64,000 nucleotides of DNA from Vicinamibacterales bacterium (lineage in GTDB: Bacteria; Acidobacteriota; Vicinamibacteria; Vicinamibacterales; UBA8438). Location of the stretch: positions 1 through 64,000 of the forward strand of contig CATQHX010000011.1 in the NCBI GenBank assembly GCA_958296065.1, written 5' to 3'. The translations under genes and the position numbers were made by a program. Under the pieces are notes generated by a model. That model was not told the origin of the DNA and searched no databases. It saw only the letters and a program-made list of their open reading frames with translations. Below are positions 35,825 through 45,048 of this stretch, in pieces (position 1 is the first letter of the stretch; the number at the start of each line of letters is the position of its first letter).

Positions 35825-36829
35825 CTACCTGGGCGTTCCCTTGATCCTGATCCCCTCGTCCACGATCGTCTTGCTGAGCAGGCTGACGCACGCATAGAGT
35901 GCGCGCAGGGTCGGCACCTCGACCCCGGTCACCTCGGCCAGCTCGACCACCGCGCCGAGCATGCCGTCGATCTCCAGCGGCTTGCCCACCTCGACGTCCT
36001 GCAGCATCGAGGTCTTGTGCTTGCCGACGCTCTCGGCGCCGGCGATGCGCCGCTCCATCGTCACGCGGAAACCGGCCCCGAGGCGCTCCCCTATCGTCTG
36101 CGCCTCGGTCATCATCGCCGCGGCCAACGAGCGCGTGGCCGGAAACTGGCAGATGTCGACCAGCGTCGAGTGGGTCAAGGCGCTGATCGGGTTGAACGTC
36201 AGGTTGCCCCACAGCTTGAGCCAGATCTCCGAGCGGATGTCGGTCAGCACCCGCGCCTTGAAGCCGGACTCGGTGAGCAGCTCCGACACGCGCTGGACGC
36301 GAGCCGACTCGCTGCCGTCGAGCTCGCCCACAGGAAATCGGTTCCCCTCGATATGCTTGATGACCCCCGGCTCGGCGATGGTCGCGGCCGGGTAGGCGAT
36401 GCAGCCGACGATGCGGTCGGGATCGATGGCGTTGAACAGCACCCCGCCCGGATCGACGGTCTCGACCACGCGGTCCGCGTACTCCCCGCCCAGCTTCTGG
36501 AAGTACCACCACGGGATGCCGTTCTGCAGCGTCACCAGGCAGGTGTCGGACCCCATCAGCACCGGCAGGTCGTCGACGACCGCCGCTATCTGGTGCGCCT
36601 TCAGCGCCAGAAACACGATGTCGTGCGGCCCGAGGTCCCGGATCCGATCGGTTGCGGTGAGGTTGTCGGCGACCGACTCGCCATCCTCCTCGATCAACTT
36701 CATGCCGTTGGCGCGGATGGCGGCCAGATGCGGTCCGCGGGCGATGACCGAGACGTCGTGCCCCGCGCGGGCCATGCGCACGGCCAGATAGCCGCCGATG
36801 GCCCCGGCGCCGACAACGCAGACTTTCAT
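35825..36829 (-). CDS. ketopantoate reductase (ApbA/PanE) family protein
   Basis: 334 residues; GGAGGACCCTC precedes ATG 36829. The N-terminal Rossmann motif is [20 protein letters not shown], then ALKAHQIAA (the family Lys) and [20 protein letters not shown] in the C-terminal domain with the catalytic-type Lys-Leu-Trp context. The family reduces 2-dehydropantoate to pantoate with NADPH, for coenzyme A synthesis. Many genomes carry extra copies for other 2-keto acids. The gene lies 89 bp before frc on the same strand, perhaps linked through CoA or oxalate-type acids, so I do not assign panE firmly. Confidence 0.87.
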   Translation of the reverse strand: MKVCVVGAGAIGGYLAVRMARAGHDVSVIARGPHLAAIRANGMKLIEEDGESVADNLTATDRIRDLGPHDIVFLALKAHQIAAVVDDLPVLMGSDTCLVTLQNGIPWWYFQKLGGEYADRVVETVDPGGVLFNAIDPDRIVGCIAYPAATIAEPGVIKHIEGNRFPVGELDGSESARVQRVSELLTESGFKARVLTDIRSEIWLKLWGNLTFNPISALTHSTLVDICQFPATRSLAAAMMTEAQTIGERLGAGFRVTMERRIAGAESVGKHKTSMLQDVEVGKPLEIDGMLGAVVELAEVTGVEVPTLRALYACVSLLSKTIVDEGIRIKGTPR

Positions 36830-36997
36830 GAGGGTCCTCCGCTCTGCAGCGCCCGGCGACTCGCTGCGGGTCGCTCCGACCGAGCGCTCTGGAAGTTCTG
36901 ACGAGGGATCGCCCGGCCGGCGACCGTCCGGCCCGCCGGGGCAGGAAGCGCCCCGCCGCGCCGCGGTATCACCGCGCCGCAGCGGAAGCACGAACCG

Positions 36998-38008
36998 CTA
37001 CTTCACCCCGCCGGCCGCCTCCCGCTCCTCGGCGCGGTGCCCGGCGAGAATGCCGTCCATGCCGATATTGCCCTCGTGGCAGGCGTACTCGTAGATGGCG
37101 TCGGTCGTGCCCATGAGTGGAATCTCGACCGTCCACGGCCGGGTGTAAGTGGTCGGATCGTCGATGGTGACCTCGTAGTTCAGCGTCTGCGGACCGACGC
37201 GCGTGTAGCGCTCGGTAACGCGCAGGTTCGCCGACGACAGACCCCGGAACGTCGCCTGGGACGAGTAGTTGGCGGTCTGGACCACAAGCGTGTCGCCCTC
37301 CCAGTAGCCCCGCGAGTCGCCGTGCCACAGGCGGACGTCGTCGTCGAGCGGCGGCGTCCCGTCGATCGGGATGACGCGCGCGTCGTGGTTCATCTCGTGG
37401 TAGACGACGACGTGGTCGGGGCTCTGGAAGATCTGATAGTAGCTGTTGTAGCCGGCGCCGAGCCGCGGCACCCCGTAGGTGACGCAGCGCTCCGACAGCG
37501 GCCGGTCGGTATAGGAATCGGCCGGATGGTCGCGCCGGTGCGCCCGCAGCATCGCCTGCCGGTCGCGCGCCGAGGCGGTCAGGGCGGGAATGCGCCCGTC
37601 GGGCGGATCGACCACCAGCGACGTCCGGTCGTTGAAGTCGCGCTCGGCGATCCAGAACTGGTTGTAGTTGCCGGTCGTCGGATCGTAGGACGTGGCCTTC
37701 GTCCGCTCGATGGCGGCCAGGACGAGCTGGTCGCCGAAGAGCGCGTCGCCGTCGTCCACGGCAAGCTGGGCCGCGGCCCTCAGCTCCGCGAGCTCCTCGT
37801 CGGTCAGCCGCTCCTTGCCCGCCCACTCCGGCGGACGCTCGAGCGGCGTCACGTTGTTGTTGGCCCACACGCCCTGCAGATCGGGCTGGCCGTCGGGGGT
37901 GCGCGGCAGCGTCCAGTCGCCGTCCTGGGCGGCCGCCGGCGCCGTGAGAGCGACAAGAGCGACGGCGGCGGCGAGCAAGCTGGTCGAAATCAGGCATCGT
38001 CTACGCAT
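36998..38008 (-). CDS. exported LQGIW-family protein (copy 4, LQGVW)
   Basis: 336 residues. ATG 38008 has GGAGATCCCAG upstream and gives a signal peptide (LISTSLLAAAVALVALTAPA-AAQ). PDGQPDLQGVWANNNVTPLERPPEW is the family N-terminus; GYWEGDTLVVQTANYSSQATF and EYACHEGNIGMDGILAGHR complete the pattern. It is more distant from copies 1 and 2 than they are from each other, and close to the 'NNNVTPLERP' subgroup. Function unknown. Confidence 0.85.
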   Translation of the reverse strand: MRRRCLISTSLLAAAVALVALTAPAAAQDGDWTLPRTPDGQPDLQGVWANNNVTPLERPPEWAGKERLTDEELAELRAAAQLAVDDGDALFGDQLVLAAIERTKATSYDPTTGNYNQFWIAERDFNDRTSLVVDPPDGRIPALTASARDRQAMLRAHRRDHPADSYTDRPLSERCVTYGVPRLGAGYNSYYQIFQSPDHVVVYHEMNHDARVIPIDGTPPLDDDVRLWHGDSRGYWEGDTLVVQTANYSSQATFRGLSSANLRVTERYTRVGPQTLNYEVTIDDPTTYTRPWTVEIPLMGTTDAIYEYACHEGNIGMDGILAGHRAEEREAAGGVK

Positions 38009-38241
38009 CTGGGATCTCCTCGTGCGCGCCTTTCGGGCGGGCGCGGCGCGCAACCTGTGATTTTAGCGTGAGGACCGCGGCAACGCCACGACCGCGGCGC
38101 GGTCGTCGGGCGAATCGCACGCCTCCCGATTGGATACTGCCGGCGTTGGGCCGTGTCTCGGTCGAGGGACACGCGGGCCGGAAATCGGCGGGCCGTCTCC
38201 CGGTCGGCCGCGGCGACCGACCGCGAAACCGGCGGAGCGCG

Positions 38242-38590
38242 TCAGGACTCCTCCTCCGGCCGCGCGTTGGTGAACAGCTCTGCAAGCAGGTCGAGCTTCG
38301 CCGTGACTTCCTCCAGCATCTCGCCATCCGGCATGATGTCCAGCGGCTCCCTCACCGATTCCTGCCCATAGAACAGGTCGATGCTCCCTCGCGCGGTCCG
38401 GGCCGGTTCTCCCAGCTCGATATGGAACAGTCGGTCCATCCAGGCGCTGATGCGTGCCCAGTGTCGCCGGTCTTCCTGCCACACGAGCAGGCAGAGATTG
38501 CGCAGCACCGCCGGGTGGTCGAGCTCGATGCGCTGCGTGTCGCCGCAAACGCTTGAAGTTCCGGATTTCAAGGTAGTGGAGCAGCCTCAT
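38242..38590 (-). pseudogene. decayed AAA (OLD-like) ATPase
   Basis: ATG 38590 begins MRLLHYLEIRNFKR, the start of AAA_15-type ATPases. One extra base then shifts the frame; the other frame reads GDTQRIELDHPAVL, after which the Walker A region is deleted and the text jumps to RNLCLLVWQEDRRHWARISA, WMDRLFHIELGEPARTARGS and IDLFYGQESVREPLDI. Only about 115 residues of a protein that should exceed 450 remain. Walker A and B are both gone, so it cannot hydrolyse ATP. Confidence 0.75.
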
Positions 38591-38609
38591 GCGGCAGGTC
38601 CTCCGCCGG

Positions 38610-40616
38610 CTACTTGTCGAACAGGCCGCGGTTGGCCTCCACCCGGGCCTCGACTCCCGCAAGATGCTCGGCGAGCAGGTAGCCCTCGGCCACCAGCGCC
38701 TCGGCGGCACGCATGACCTGAGCGCGATACTCCTCGAAGCTGACGTAGCGCTCCTCGACCGACGGGCGCGGATCGCCCGACGCCTCGCGGTCCGCCTTCG
38801 TCCGCGGGAACGGGATGTAGCCGCCGGCGAGCCCCAGTGGCGCGTCTGGCGCCCCGATCGCCGGATTCCGGAGGTTCCAGCCGGTGTAGGTGGCGACGGG
38901 CACGGCCACAGCCGGCATGCGCAACACGCCGATCTCGTTGTTGTCCTCGTCGAGCGCGGGCACGCGCACGCCGTACCGCTTTCCCGAACGGACCGGCGGG
39001 TGGTTGTCGATGCGGCGCTTCGTCGCGAACTCCTCCCCGTAGTCGAGGTGGTCCGGCTGCTGAATCGCTGTCGGGTACGGCACGCCGGGCAGCGCGGTCC
39101 AGCCCGCCTCGTCCGCCTTCCAGCCGCTGAGAGTGCCGTCGGCAATGCGCGGATGCATGCTCGGGGGCGGAAGGGTGCCGTCGGTGACCCAGCGATCCAT
39201 GGCCAGGAATAGCGATTCGAGGAACGGCTGGTAGACGTTGGGATTGGGTGGCAACTGCCCCCGGTTCGACGGTCCGCGGGCCGGGCTGTGTTGCGAGCCG
39301 CCGAAGACGTACACCCGCACGTCGTCCGGGATCTCGCTGTCGCGCTGCCCCGTCGGGTCCGTCACGACGAGCGACGCGCTGCGCTGCCAGTACTCGGAGC
39401 TCGTGTCGAGGTGCATCACCTTCGGGGCCGTGCTGCCGCTGGCCCGCGCCCGCCGCAGCAGGCTGTCGGTCCGGCCGGTGAACGGGTCGGACTCGTCGCC
39501 GTAAGTGAATGGAAAGACGTCGACCGGGTAGAGGTGGCCGCTGTGCTCGGTTGCAGTGCGCGTCGGGGAGGCGAAGCGGTGGTTGAAGAAGCCCTGGCCG
39601 CCGCCGGCTATGACCGGCATCACGCCGTCGAAGACGATGCGCCCCTGCTCGTCGGCGTTGAAGCCCTCGTACAGGAACATCCGCAGAGCCCGCCCGCTCT
39701 GCGAGCGCCCTTCGCCGATGACGCGCTGCGCCAGGGGCCGGCCGCGGGCGTCGCGCAACGGGTTCATCGACGAGTCGTCGTGGCGCAGGAACGACACGAA
39801 GTCGCGAATCGCCGCAAACCCGGCGCCCTGCACCACGGATCCGAACGCCTCGTAGATCAGCTCGTAGATGACGCCCGGCTCGAAGCCGCCCTTGAGCAGG
39901 ACGTCCGCCCCGACGAGCCCGCTCCCCTCCTCGCGCGCCGTCCTCGTGAGGACGAACTCCCAGTCGTCGAGCGCGATCGGCTCGGGGGCATCGCGCTCGC
40001 GGAGGCGCCGGGTCAGGGTGGCCCGCGGCAGGGCCTCCACAACCGGCTCGAAGGCGAGCTGCCGCCGGTCCGACACCGCCAGCCTATCGGTCGCCACGTC
40101 GCCGATCATCTCCGCGCGCACGGTCCCGGTGACCGGCACGTAGTCCTCGTCGAGCGCTACAGGCGCCTCCAGGCGCAGCAGCGACCGGTCCGGCCGGACC
40201 TGGGCGATCCAGCCGCTCCAGACCGAGACGTAGCCATGGCGCAGGAAGAAGGGCTGCGTGCCCCACAGCTTGCGGCCGCGGTTGTTGACGTCGTAGAGCA
40301 CGGTCGGCTGCGCCAGGGAACGGTCCAGCGGCGCGATGATCTCGAAGTCCCCGTAGAACTCCACGCGGCCCTCGCCGTTCTGCGCGGCGAGCCCCAGATC
40401 GACGATCGCCTGGTTGGCCTCGTGCCCCGGGTCGAGGGCGTACACCACGCGCCCACGAATCCGCTCGTAGCGCCCCACCTTGTCGGGCACGTCGTCCGCG
40501 AACGGCTCGCGGGAGGTGATCCGCACATGGATGACCTCCGCGTCGGCGGGCGCCGACGGCGCGAGGATGCACGGAGCCAGCAACACCGCGGCGAATCCTG
40601 TCCTGACTCTCATCAC
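38610..40616 (-). CDS. exported alpha/beta-hydrolase-domain protein (Abhydrolase_10-like)
   Basis: 668 residues with signal peptide (VRTGFAAVLLAPCILAPSAPADA). The nucleophile elbow is RVIGEGRSQSGRALRMFLYE (Gly-x-Ser-x-Ser-Gly). YDVNNRGRKLWG, NPLRDARGRPLAQ and VYVFGGSQHSP (a candidate catalytic His region) are found in large secreted hydrolases of this type from Acidobacteria and Proteobacteria. Substrate unknown; an ester or lactone is likely. SD GAGGGG lies upstream. Ends 19 bp before the decayed ATPase. Confidence 0.82.
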   Translation of the reverse strand: MMRVRTGFAAVLLAPCILAPSAPADAEVIHVRITSREPFADDVPDKVGRYERIRGRVVYALDPGHEANQAIVDLGLAAQNGEGRVEFYGDFEIIAPLDRSLAQPTVLYDVNNRGRKLWGTQPFFLRHGYVSVWSGWIAQVRPDRSLLRLEAPVALDEDYVPVTGTVRAEMIGDVATDRLAVSDRRQLAFEPVVEALPRATLTRRLRERDAPEPIALDDWEFVLTRTAREEGSGLVGADVLLKGGFEPGVIYELIYEAFGSVVQGAGFAAIRDFVSFLRHDDSSMNPLRDARGRPLAQRVIGEGRSQSGRALRMFLYEGFNADEQGRIVFDGVMPVIAGGGQGFFNHRFASPTRTATEHSGHLYPVDVFPFTYGDESDPFTGRTDSLLRRARASGSTAPKVMHLDTSSEYWQRSASLVVTDPTGQRDSEIPDDVRVYVFGGSQHSPARGPSNRGQLPPNPNVYQPFLESLFLAMDRWVTDGTLPPPSMHPRIADGTLSGWKADEAGWTALPGVPYPTAIQQPDHLDYGEEFATKRRIDNHPPVRSGKRYGVRVPALDEDNNEIGVLRMPAVAVPVATYTGWNLRNPAIGAPDAPLGLAGGYIPFPRTKADREASGDPRPSVEERYVSFEEYRAQVMRAAEALVAEGYLLAEHLAGVEARVEANRGLFDK

Positions 40617-40991
40617 TTCATTCCCCTCGCACCGCTTTCGGAAACCAGCGTCACCGCCCGCGTCGGCGTCGTCCGAGGCCTCCCCGTGGCGGCTACCGCT
40701 CCCTGCCGTTGACTACGCGATCTCAATCGTCGTCCGACAGGCGGCTCTGTGTCCACCAGACGTGTGTTGAATGTCTCGTTCGCGCGAGTCAACCCGCTTC
40801 TAGTGCCGTCCTCGCCCCCGCGCGGCCCGCCCGCCGCTGCGCGCCGCGTGCCCGTTCGGGCTTGACGATCGCCCCTCGTGTGAATACTGTCGTGTGAATC
40901 GCACCTAGCGTGCGTCGCTCCGACCCCGGAGATCCGCCCCGCTACGGGCAACACCCTCTACGTGTTCGCTCTGCCCCGACCGCCCCGGAAC
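40617..40991. other. 375-bp intergenic region with one sigma-70-type promoter
   Basis: Separates divergent genes. Apart from the promoter at 40862-40890 and a short direct repeat (GTGTGAAT at 40879-40886 and 40893-40900), no gene or RNA is recognised. Confidence 0.4.
40862..40890 (+). promoter_or_regulatory. sigma-70-type promoter for the GHKL-DUF4325 gene
   Basis: TTGACG (40862-40867), a 17-bp spacer and TACTGT (40885-40890). A directly repeated GTGTGAAT overlaps the -10 region and could be an operator. Predicted start of transcription near 40897, about 95 nt before the ATG at 40992. Confidence 0.5.
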
Positions 40992-42503
40992 ATGTCCAAG
41001 AAAGCCGTATCCAGGGCGCTGCGGGCGCTCGACGCGGGCGCCGAGCCCGCGGATATCAACGAGATTCTGAGTGGTGTGACGGCGACCTTCCTCCGCAGAC
41101 GGCTCCGCTCTCTCATCGACTCGGGCGATTCCGATTCGGCGCCGGCACAGCGATTGTGGGCGGCGAAGTTCGGCGATTCTCTCCCCGTGCCGTCAACACG
41201 GGACACCAAGGCAGACGCCCCGGCGGTTCGACCGCCACTGCAAGGCACCCCCGAGGGTCCGGCGCCTGAGCCGGCGGGCGGCGAGTCGCCTCCGACGTCT
41301 GTCCGCCTCGACGACCCCACGCCGCTGTTGAGCTGGATGGGACGGAATCACAGCGGCGTGTTCAGTCTCGCCACGCTGAGGAAGTTCGAAGTGTGGGGGG
41401 TTGTCGCGACGACCACGCTCGCCCGTTCGGAGTCGAGCCGCCCGCTGACCCTCACCGACTACGATCAGAGCGCGGCCGGGAAATTCGCGTATGCCATCGG
41501 ATCCGAGGATCTCGTCCGGGGCGTGGCCCCGCCCGATCCCGGTGAACCCGGGCGGACGGCCAAACTGCGCCGGCTCACGTCCTTCGGCGAAATCGACGAC
41601 GCCGCCCGCGAGATCTCGCATCTGCTCGTACGAAACGAGGAAGAAAGAGATACCCGCCTCACGGTGAAGTACGTGGTCGTCGAGCTGCTGCGCAACGTGA
41701 TTCAGCACAGCAACGACAAGCTCGGCGGCGTAGTGGCGGCCCAGCGAATGGACCACCAGGATCCGTCATCACTCCAGGTTGCGGTGGCGGACGCGGGCGT
41801 GGGTATTTTCGACGCCATGATCGAGAAGCACCCGAATCTCCGCGACCACGGGGAGGCCCTTGAAAAGGCCCTCTGGCCACATTTTTCCGGCACCTTCGAG
41901 GAAGGGCTGTCCGGGTCCAGGCAGAATGCCGGCCTCGGACTGTTCTTCATCTCGGAGATGGCGAAGCTGACGGGCGGCCGACTCCTGTTGGCTTCCCATG
42001 GGGCTTCATTGCTTCTCACTGCGGATCCGGAGGCCGGCGACAACCACGAGATGAAGTTTCTGAAGCCGGATGGGCTGGGTTATCCCGGCACGCTTGTCGC
42101 CTTTGAACTTCCCAACGACTCGGTTGCGAACTACGACGACCTGATCCACACGATCCAGGGCCGCGCGCGCGAGCGGACGCCCAAGCGCGCGCCGCATCAC
42201 TGGATCCGGTATGGCCGCTCACCTGCCGACGCCAAGCCCTTCGTCGTGCACTACACGTCCGAGAACACTGAACAGGCGGAGAAGTTCGCGCGGGAGCAAC
42301 TGGAGCCCCGAATCCTGCGGAAGGAGGCGATTGTTCTGGACTTTCTAGGGATGGAAATCGCCACCCAGAGCTATCTTCACGCGTTGCTGTACGACGCTTT
42401 GCGCCTTGCCTGGGCCAAACAGAGCTTCATCTACGTGGTGAATGCGAGTCCCTCGGTACGGAGCGGCATCGAACTCATCGAGGCGTATGCGCTGGGGGGA
42501 TAA
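40992..42503 (+). CDS. GHKL ATPase with C-terminal DUF4325 (STAS-like) domain
   Basis: 503 residues from ATG 40992; a GTG at 40962 would add ten. The middle has the histidine-kinase/Hsp90 ATP-binding boxes: N box VKYVVVELLRNVIQHSND, G1 VAVADAGVGIFDAM, G2 QNAGLGLFFISEMAK. The C-terminus (RKEAIVLDFLGMEIATQSYL HALL) is DUF4325, a STAS-like domain that in other proteins acts as an anti-anti-sigma partner. No His-phosphoacceptor domain or receiver is present, so this is not a sensor kinase. Joining a switch-type ATPase and a STAS-like domain suggests self-contained partner-switching regulation, or a MORC-like defence ATPase. Function unknown. Confidence 0.82.
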   Translation: MSKKAVSRALRALDAGAEPADINEILSGVTATFLRRRLRSLIDSGDSDSAPAQRLWAAKFGDSLPVPSTRDTKADAPAVRPPLQGTPEGPAPEPAGGESPPTSVRLDDPTPLLSWMGRNHSGVFSLATLRKFEVWGVVATTTLARSESSRPLTLTDYDQSAAGKFAYAIGSEDLVRGVAPPDPGEPGRTAKLRRLTSFGEIDDAAREISHLLVRNEEERDTRLTVKYVVVELLRNVIQHSNDKLGGVVAAQRMDHQDPSSLQVAVADAGVGIFDAMIEKHPNLRDHGEALEKALWPHFSGTFEEGLSGSRQNAGLGLFFISEMAKLTGGRLLLASHGASLLLTADPEAGDNHEMKFLKPDGLGYPGTLVAFELPNDSVANYDDLIHTIQGRARERTPKRAPHHWIRYGRSPADAKPFVVHYTSENTEQAEKFAREQLEPRILRKEAIVLDFLGMEIATQSYLHALLYDALRLAWAKQSFIYVVNASPSVRSGIELIEAYALGG

Positions 42504-42661
42504 CGATGGCGGGTGGTGGTGAACGCCGGGTTGCGGCGCGTGACAGCGGCAATCCAGGCGGTGCGGGCATCGACCGCGGCCGTGTCCGCCAAGCCGGCGT
42601 TCGACCATCTGGTGTGTTGACTGCCGCGGGGTAAGGCGAGGTGCGCGGGGCGCGGCGAAGC

Positions 42662-42702
42662 CGCGGCGCGCACGTCCGGAAACGTCCGGACGGCGCGCCG
42701 CG
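42662..42702. terminator. strong hairpin between convergent genes
   Basis: An 18-bp stem with a single bulged A: CGCGGCGCGC-A-CGTCCGGA, loop AACG, TCCGGACGGCGCGCCGCG. Lies 159 bp after the GHKL gene and 28 bp after the stop of the convergent cytochrome gene. No clear U tract on either strand, so it may act bidirectionally or only stabilise 3' ends. Confidence 0.55.
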
Positions 42703-42729
42703 CCGGTAGTTGCAATCCGCGCCGGCAGT

Positions 42730-44892
42730 CTACTTCGCCAGCGGGTCCGGCCGGAGCTGGAACTGCACCACCTTGCTGGGCGTCCCCTTGCCGGTCTCGG
42801 TATGGAACGGCGCCCGCGTGCCGTAGGTCGCCCACAGCCCGCGGCCCTTCCAGCCAGCGTCCGGATCGTCGATCCGGCCGTCCATCCACTTCGTGTAGAA
42901 GCCGAGCGGATACGGCACCCGGACGATCACCCACTCGCCGTCCTTCAGCGCGAGCAGGCCCTCCGAGGCGTTGCCCGTGTTGATCGGGATGTTCTCGCCC
43001 AGGCCAAAGGTGTTGAACTGGTCCACCCAGGTGTAGTAGCTGCCCTCGGCGCTGCCCGAATCGTCCACGCCCTTGAACTTCGGCAGCGGCTCCTCGTAGA
43101 GCGTCCAGCCCTCGGGGCAGTGCTGGCCGGTCGCCTCCGGGCCGTTCAGCGGCCCGGTGCACTTGCTGCGGTCGAAGCTCGCCATGTGGCCGCTGGCCAG
43201 CGGGGTCCAGACCACGCCATTGCGGTCGATGTCCATGCCGCGCGGCGAGTAGCCTTGCACCTCGGCGCCGGGGTTGTCCCACGGCACCTCGAACACCTCG
43301 GTCAGCGCCGTGTTGGACGGATCGTCACCCGGATCGAGGCGCAGCACTGCGCCCGGGAAACCGAGCGACGAGCCCCAGATGGTCCCGTCGACCGGGTTAT
43401 AGGCGACGCCGTAGAAGCCGGTCGTCACCCGGTGATCCTTCGTCGGGTCGATCGGCTCGTTCGGCTCGGTGAACTCGTCGCGCTGCCCGTTGCCGTTCGT
43501 GTCGAGCACCAGCGCGGTCCAGCCCTGAGAGGCCTCCTCATCGCCCGTCTCGAGGAACATCTTCGTGTCCAGCCAGCCGATGACCGGCCCGCCGCCGCTG
43601 GTCCACAGGGTGTCGTTCTCGTCCTCGGCGAAGATCAGGTGGTGCGTGCTGTAGCAGGTGCCGACCAGCGTCATCTCCTCGGTCGCCGGATCCCAGACGG
43701 CCAGGTGCCGGTTGGCCCGGGCGTTGGGAAACGCCTGCGCCGAAGGATGATCGGAGCCCTCGAGGCACATGTCCGGGTTCTGGGGACCACGCACACGCGA
43801 GGTCAGCCAGACGCGCCCGTCCTGGTCGAGCATCGGGTTGTGGACGTTCGACTGGCTGTTCCAGATCGCCTCGTCCCCCCAGTACGGCGAGGAAGCCAGC
43901 GGCGGCCCGGCCGCTACCGGGGTGTCCGGATCGCGCACCGGCACGGGGATCTCGCTCGAGGCGTTGGCCACCGGATCGAGCACCGGCACGTAGTCCGCGC
44001 TCGCCTCCAGCGCGCCGTAGATCGGCCCGTACGCGTTGACCGTCGGGTTGCGCTTGTCGGTGGCGATCTCGTCGTGGAGGTAGGCCTTCTCGTCGGCCCA
44101 GTCCCACTGCGATACGACGATGTTGCGCTCGACACCCTGCGGCCGGCGCGGCGCCTCCGGCAGCTCGCCCGCCACAATGCGGTCGGTCCAGTCGGCGAAC
44201 ATCTCCAGTGCCGCCTGCCGCCCCATCCTGTCGAGCCCGTTCGACATCGAACCGCCCGCCTGACCGGACTGGATGCGCCGGTCCCAGGCGTCGACCATCG
44301 AGTCGAACTCGCCGAGTTCGGGCGGTACCTCGCGCGTGGCCTTGTTGCCGAGGGAGTGGCACGCCGTGCAGCCGCCCGACTTCACGGTGCGCATCCATTC
44401 CGCCTGGCTGCGCACGTTGGGCGAGATGCCGTTGCCGTCGGGTCCGGTGCCCGGGAACTGGTCGCGGTCGGGGACCTCGATGAGCGACAGCCAGTGGCCG
44501 GCCGGGTAGTACTGCGCCGCGGCGGCCTCGTCGGGCGCCACGACGGCGGTCAGATCGAGGGTCGAGCCGGGAGGCGTCCGAACCTTCTCCGAGTCGACCA
44601 GCCCGTAGCCGCGGACCCACACGTCGTAGGTCGCATCCGGCAGGTCGGGAATCAGGTAGCGGCCGTCGTCGTCGGTGACGACGATGCGGTTGAACCTCGT
44701 CGGCAGGTCCGTGGTCTCCGCGATCACCCAGACCCCCGCCTCGGGACCGTCGGGACCGGTCACCACGCCGCCGATGTCGTCGCCGTCCACCGCCACCGCC
44801 TGCCACGCGCCGGCGCTGCCGGCCGACAGGACCACGACGGCGGCGCCGACTGCCGCCGCGATACCGGCTCGATAGAGAATGTCACTACGCAT
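42730..44892 (-). CDS. exported monoheme c-type protein with carboxypeptidase-like and beta-propeller-like regions
   Basis: 720 residues from ATG 44892 (GAGGCGACG upstream). Signal peptide (AGIAAAVGAAVVVLSAGSAG). Residues about 35-110 are a carboxypeptidase-regulatory-like domain (GGVVTGPDGPEAGVWVIAET, IPDLPDATYDVWVRGYGL). One heme site, GCTACHSLGNKAT, follows near residue 180. The rest is built of NHL/beta-propeller-like repeats (HLAVWDPATEEMTLVGTC, GTIWGSSLGFPGAVLRL, YSPRGMDIDRNGVVWTPLAS). Such proteins are common in Acidobacteria next to multiheme cytochromes and are thought to be periplasmic oxidoreductases. Electron partner unknown. Confidence 0.85.
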   Translation of the reverse strand: MRSDILYRAGIAAAVGAAVVVLSAGSAGAWQAVAVDGDDIGGVVTGPDGPEAGVWVIAETTDLPTRFNRIVVTDDDGRYLIPDLPDATYDVWVRGYGLVDSEKVRTPPGSTLDLTAVVAPDEAAAAQYYPAGHWLSLIEVPDRDQFPGTGPDGNGISPNVRSQAEWMRTVKSGGCTACHSLGNKATREVPPELGEFDSMVDAWDRRIQSGQAGGSMSNGLDRMGRQAALEMFADWTDRIVAGELPEAPRRPQGVERNIVVSQWDWADEKAYLHDEIATDKRNPTVNAYGPIYGALEASADYVPVLDPVANASSEIPVPVRDPDTPVAAGPPLASSPYWGDEAIWNSQSNVHNPMLDQDGRVWLTSRVRGPQNPDMCLEGSDHPSAQAFPNARANRHLAVWDPATEEMTLVGTCYSTHHLIFAEDENDTLWTSGGGPVIGWLDTKMFLETGDEEASQGWTALVLDTNGNGQRDEFTEPNEPIDPTKDHRVTTGFYGVAYNPVDGTIWGSSLGFPGAVLRLDPGDDPSNTALTEVFEVPWDNPGAEVQGYSPRGMDIDRNGVVWTPLASGHMASFDRSKCTGPLNGPEATGQHCPEGWTLYEEPLPKFKGVDDSGSAEGSYYTWVDQFNTFGLGENIPINTGNASEGLLALKDGEWVIVRVPYPLGFYTKWMDGRIDDPDAGWKGRGLWATYGTRAPFHTETGKGTPSKVVQFQLRPDPLAK

Positions 44893-45048
44893 CTCGTCGC
44901 CTCCCCTTGCGCTCTCGTTTCCCGGGTCTACCGGGTCGGTCCGTCTCGGCCCCCCGGCTCGATCACCCTTGAACAGCCGACAGTAGCACTTTTCCAAGTC
45001 CGCGACACGAGCGCGGCACCTCGCCGTGCGATACGGTACGCCCACGCT

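Noticed and set aside
34491..36512. A 673-codon frame suggesting a long CoA-transferase fusion
   Set aside because: Only the part from 35735 has transferase homology; the upstream part is out of phase with the panE-like gene and Arg-rich.
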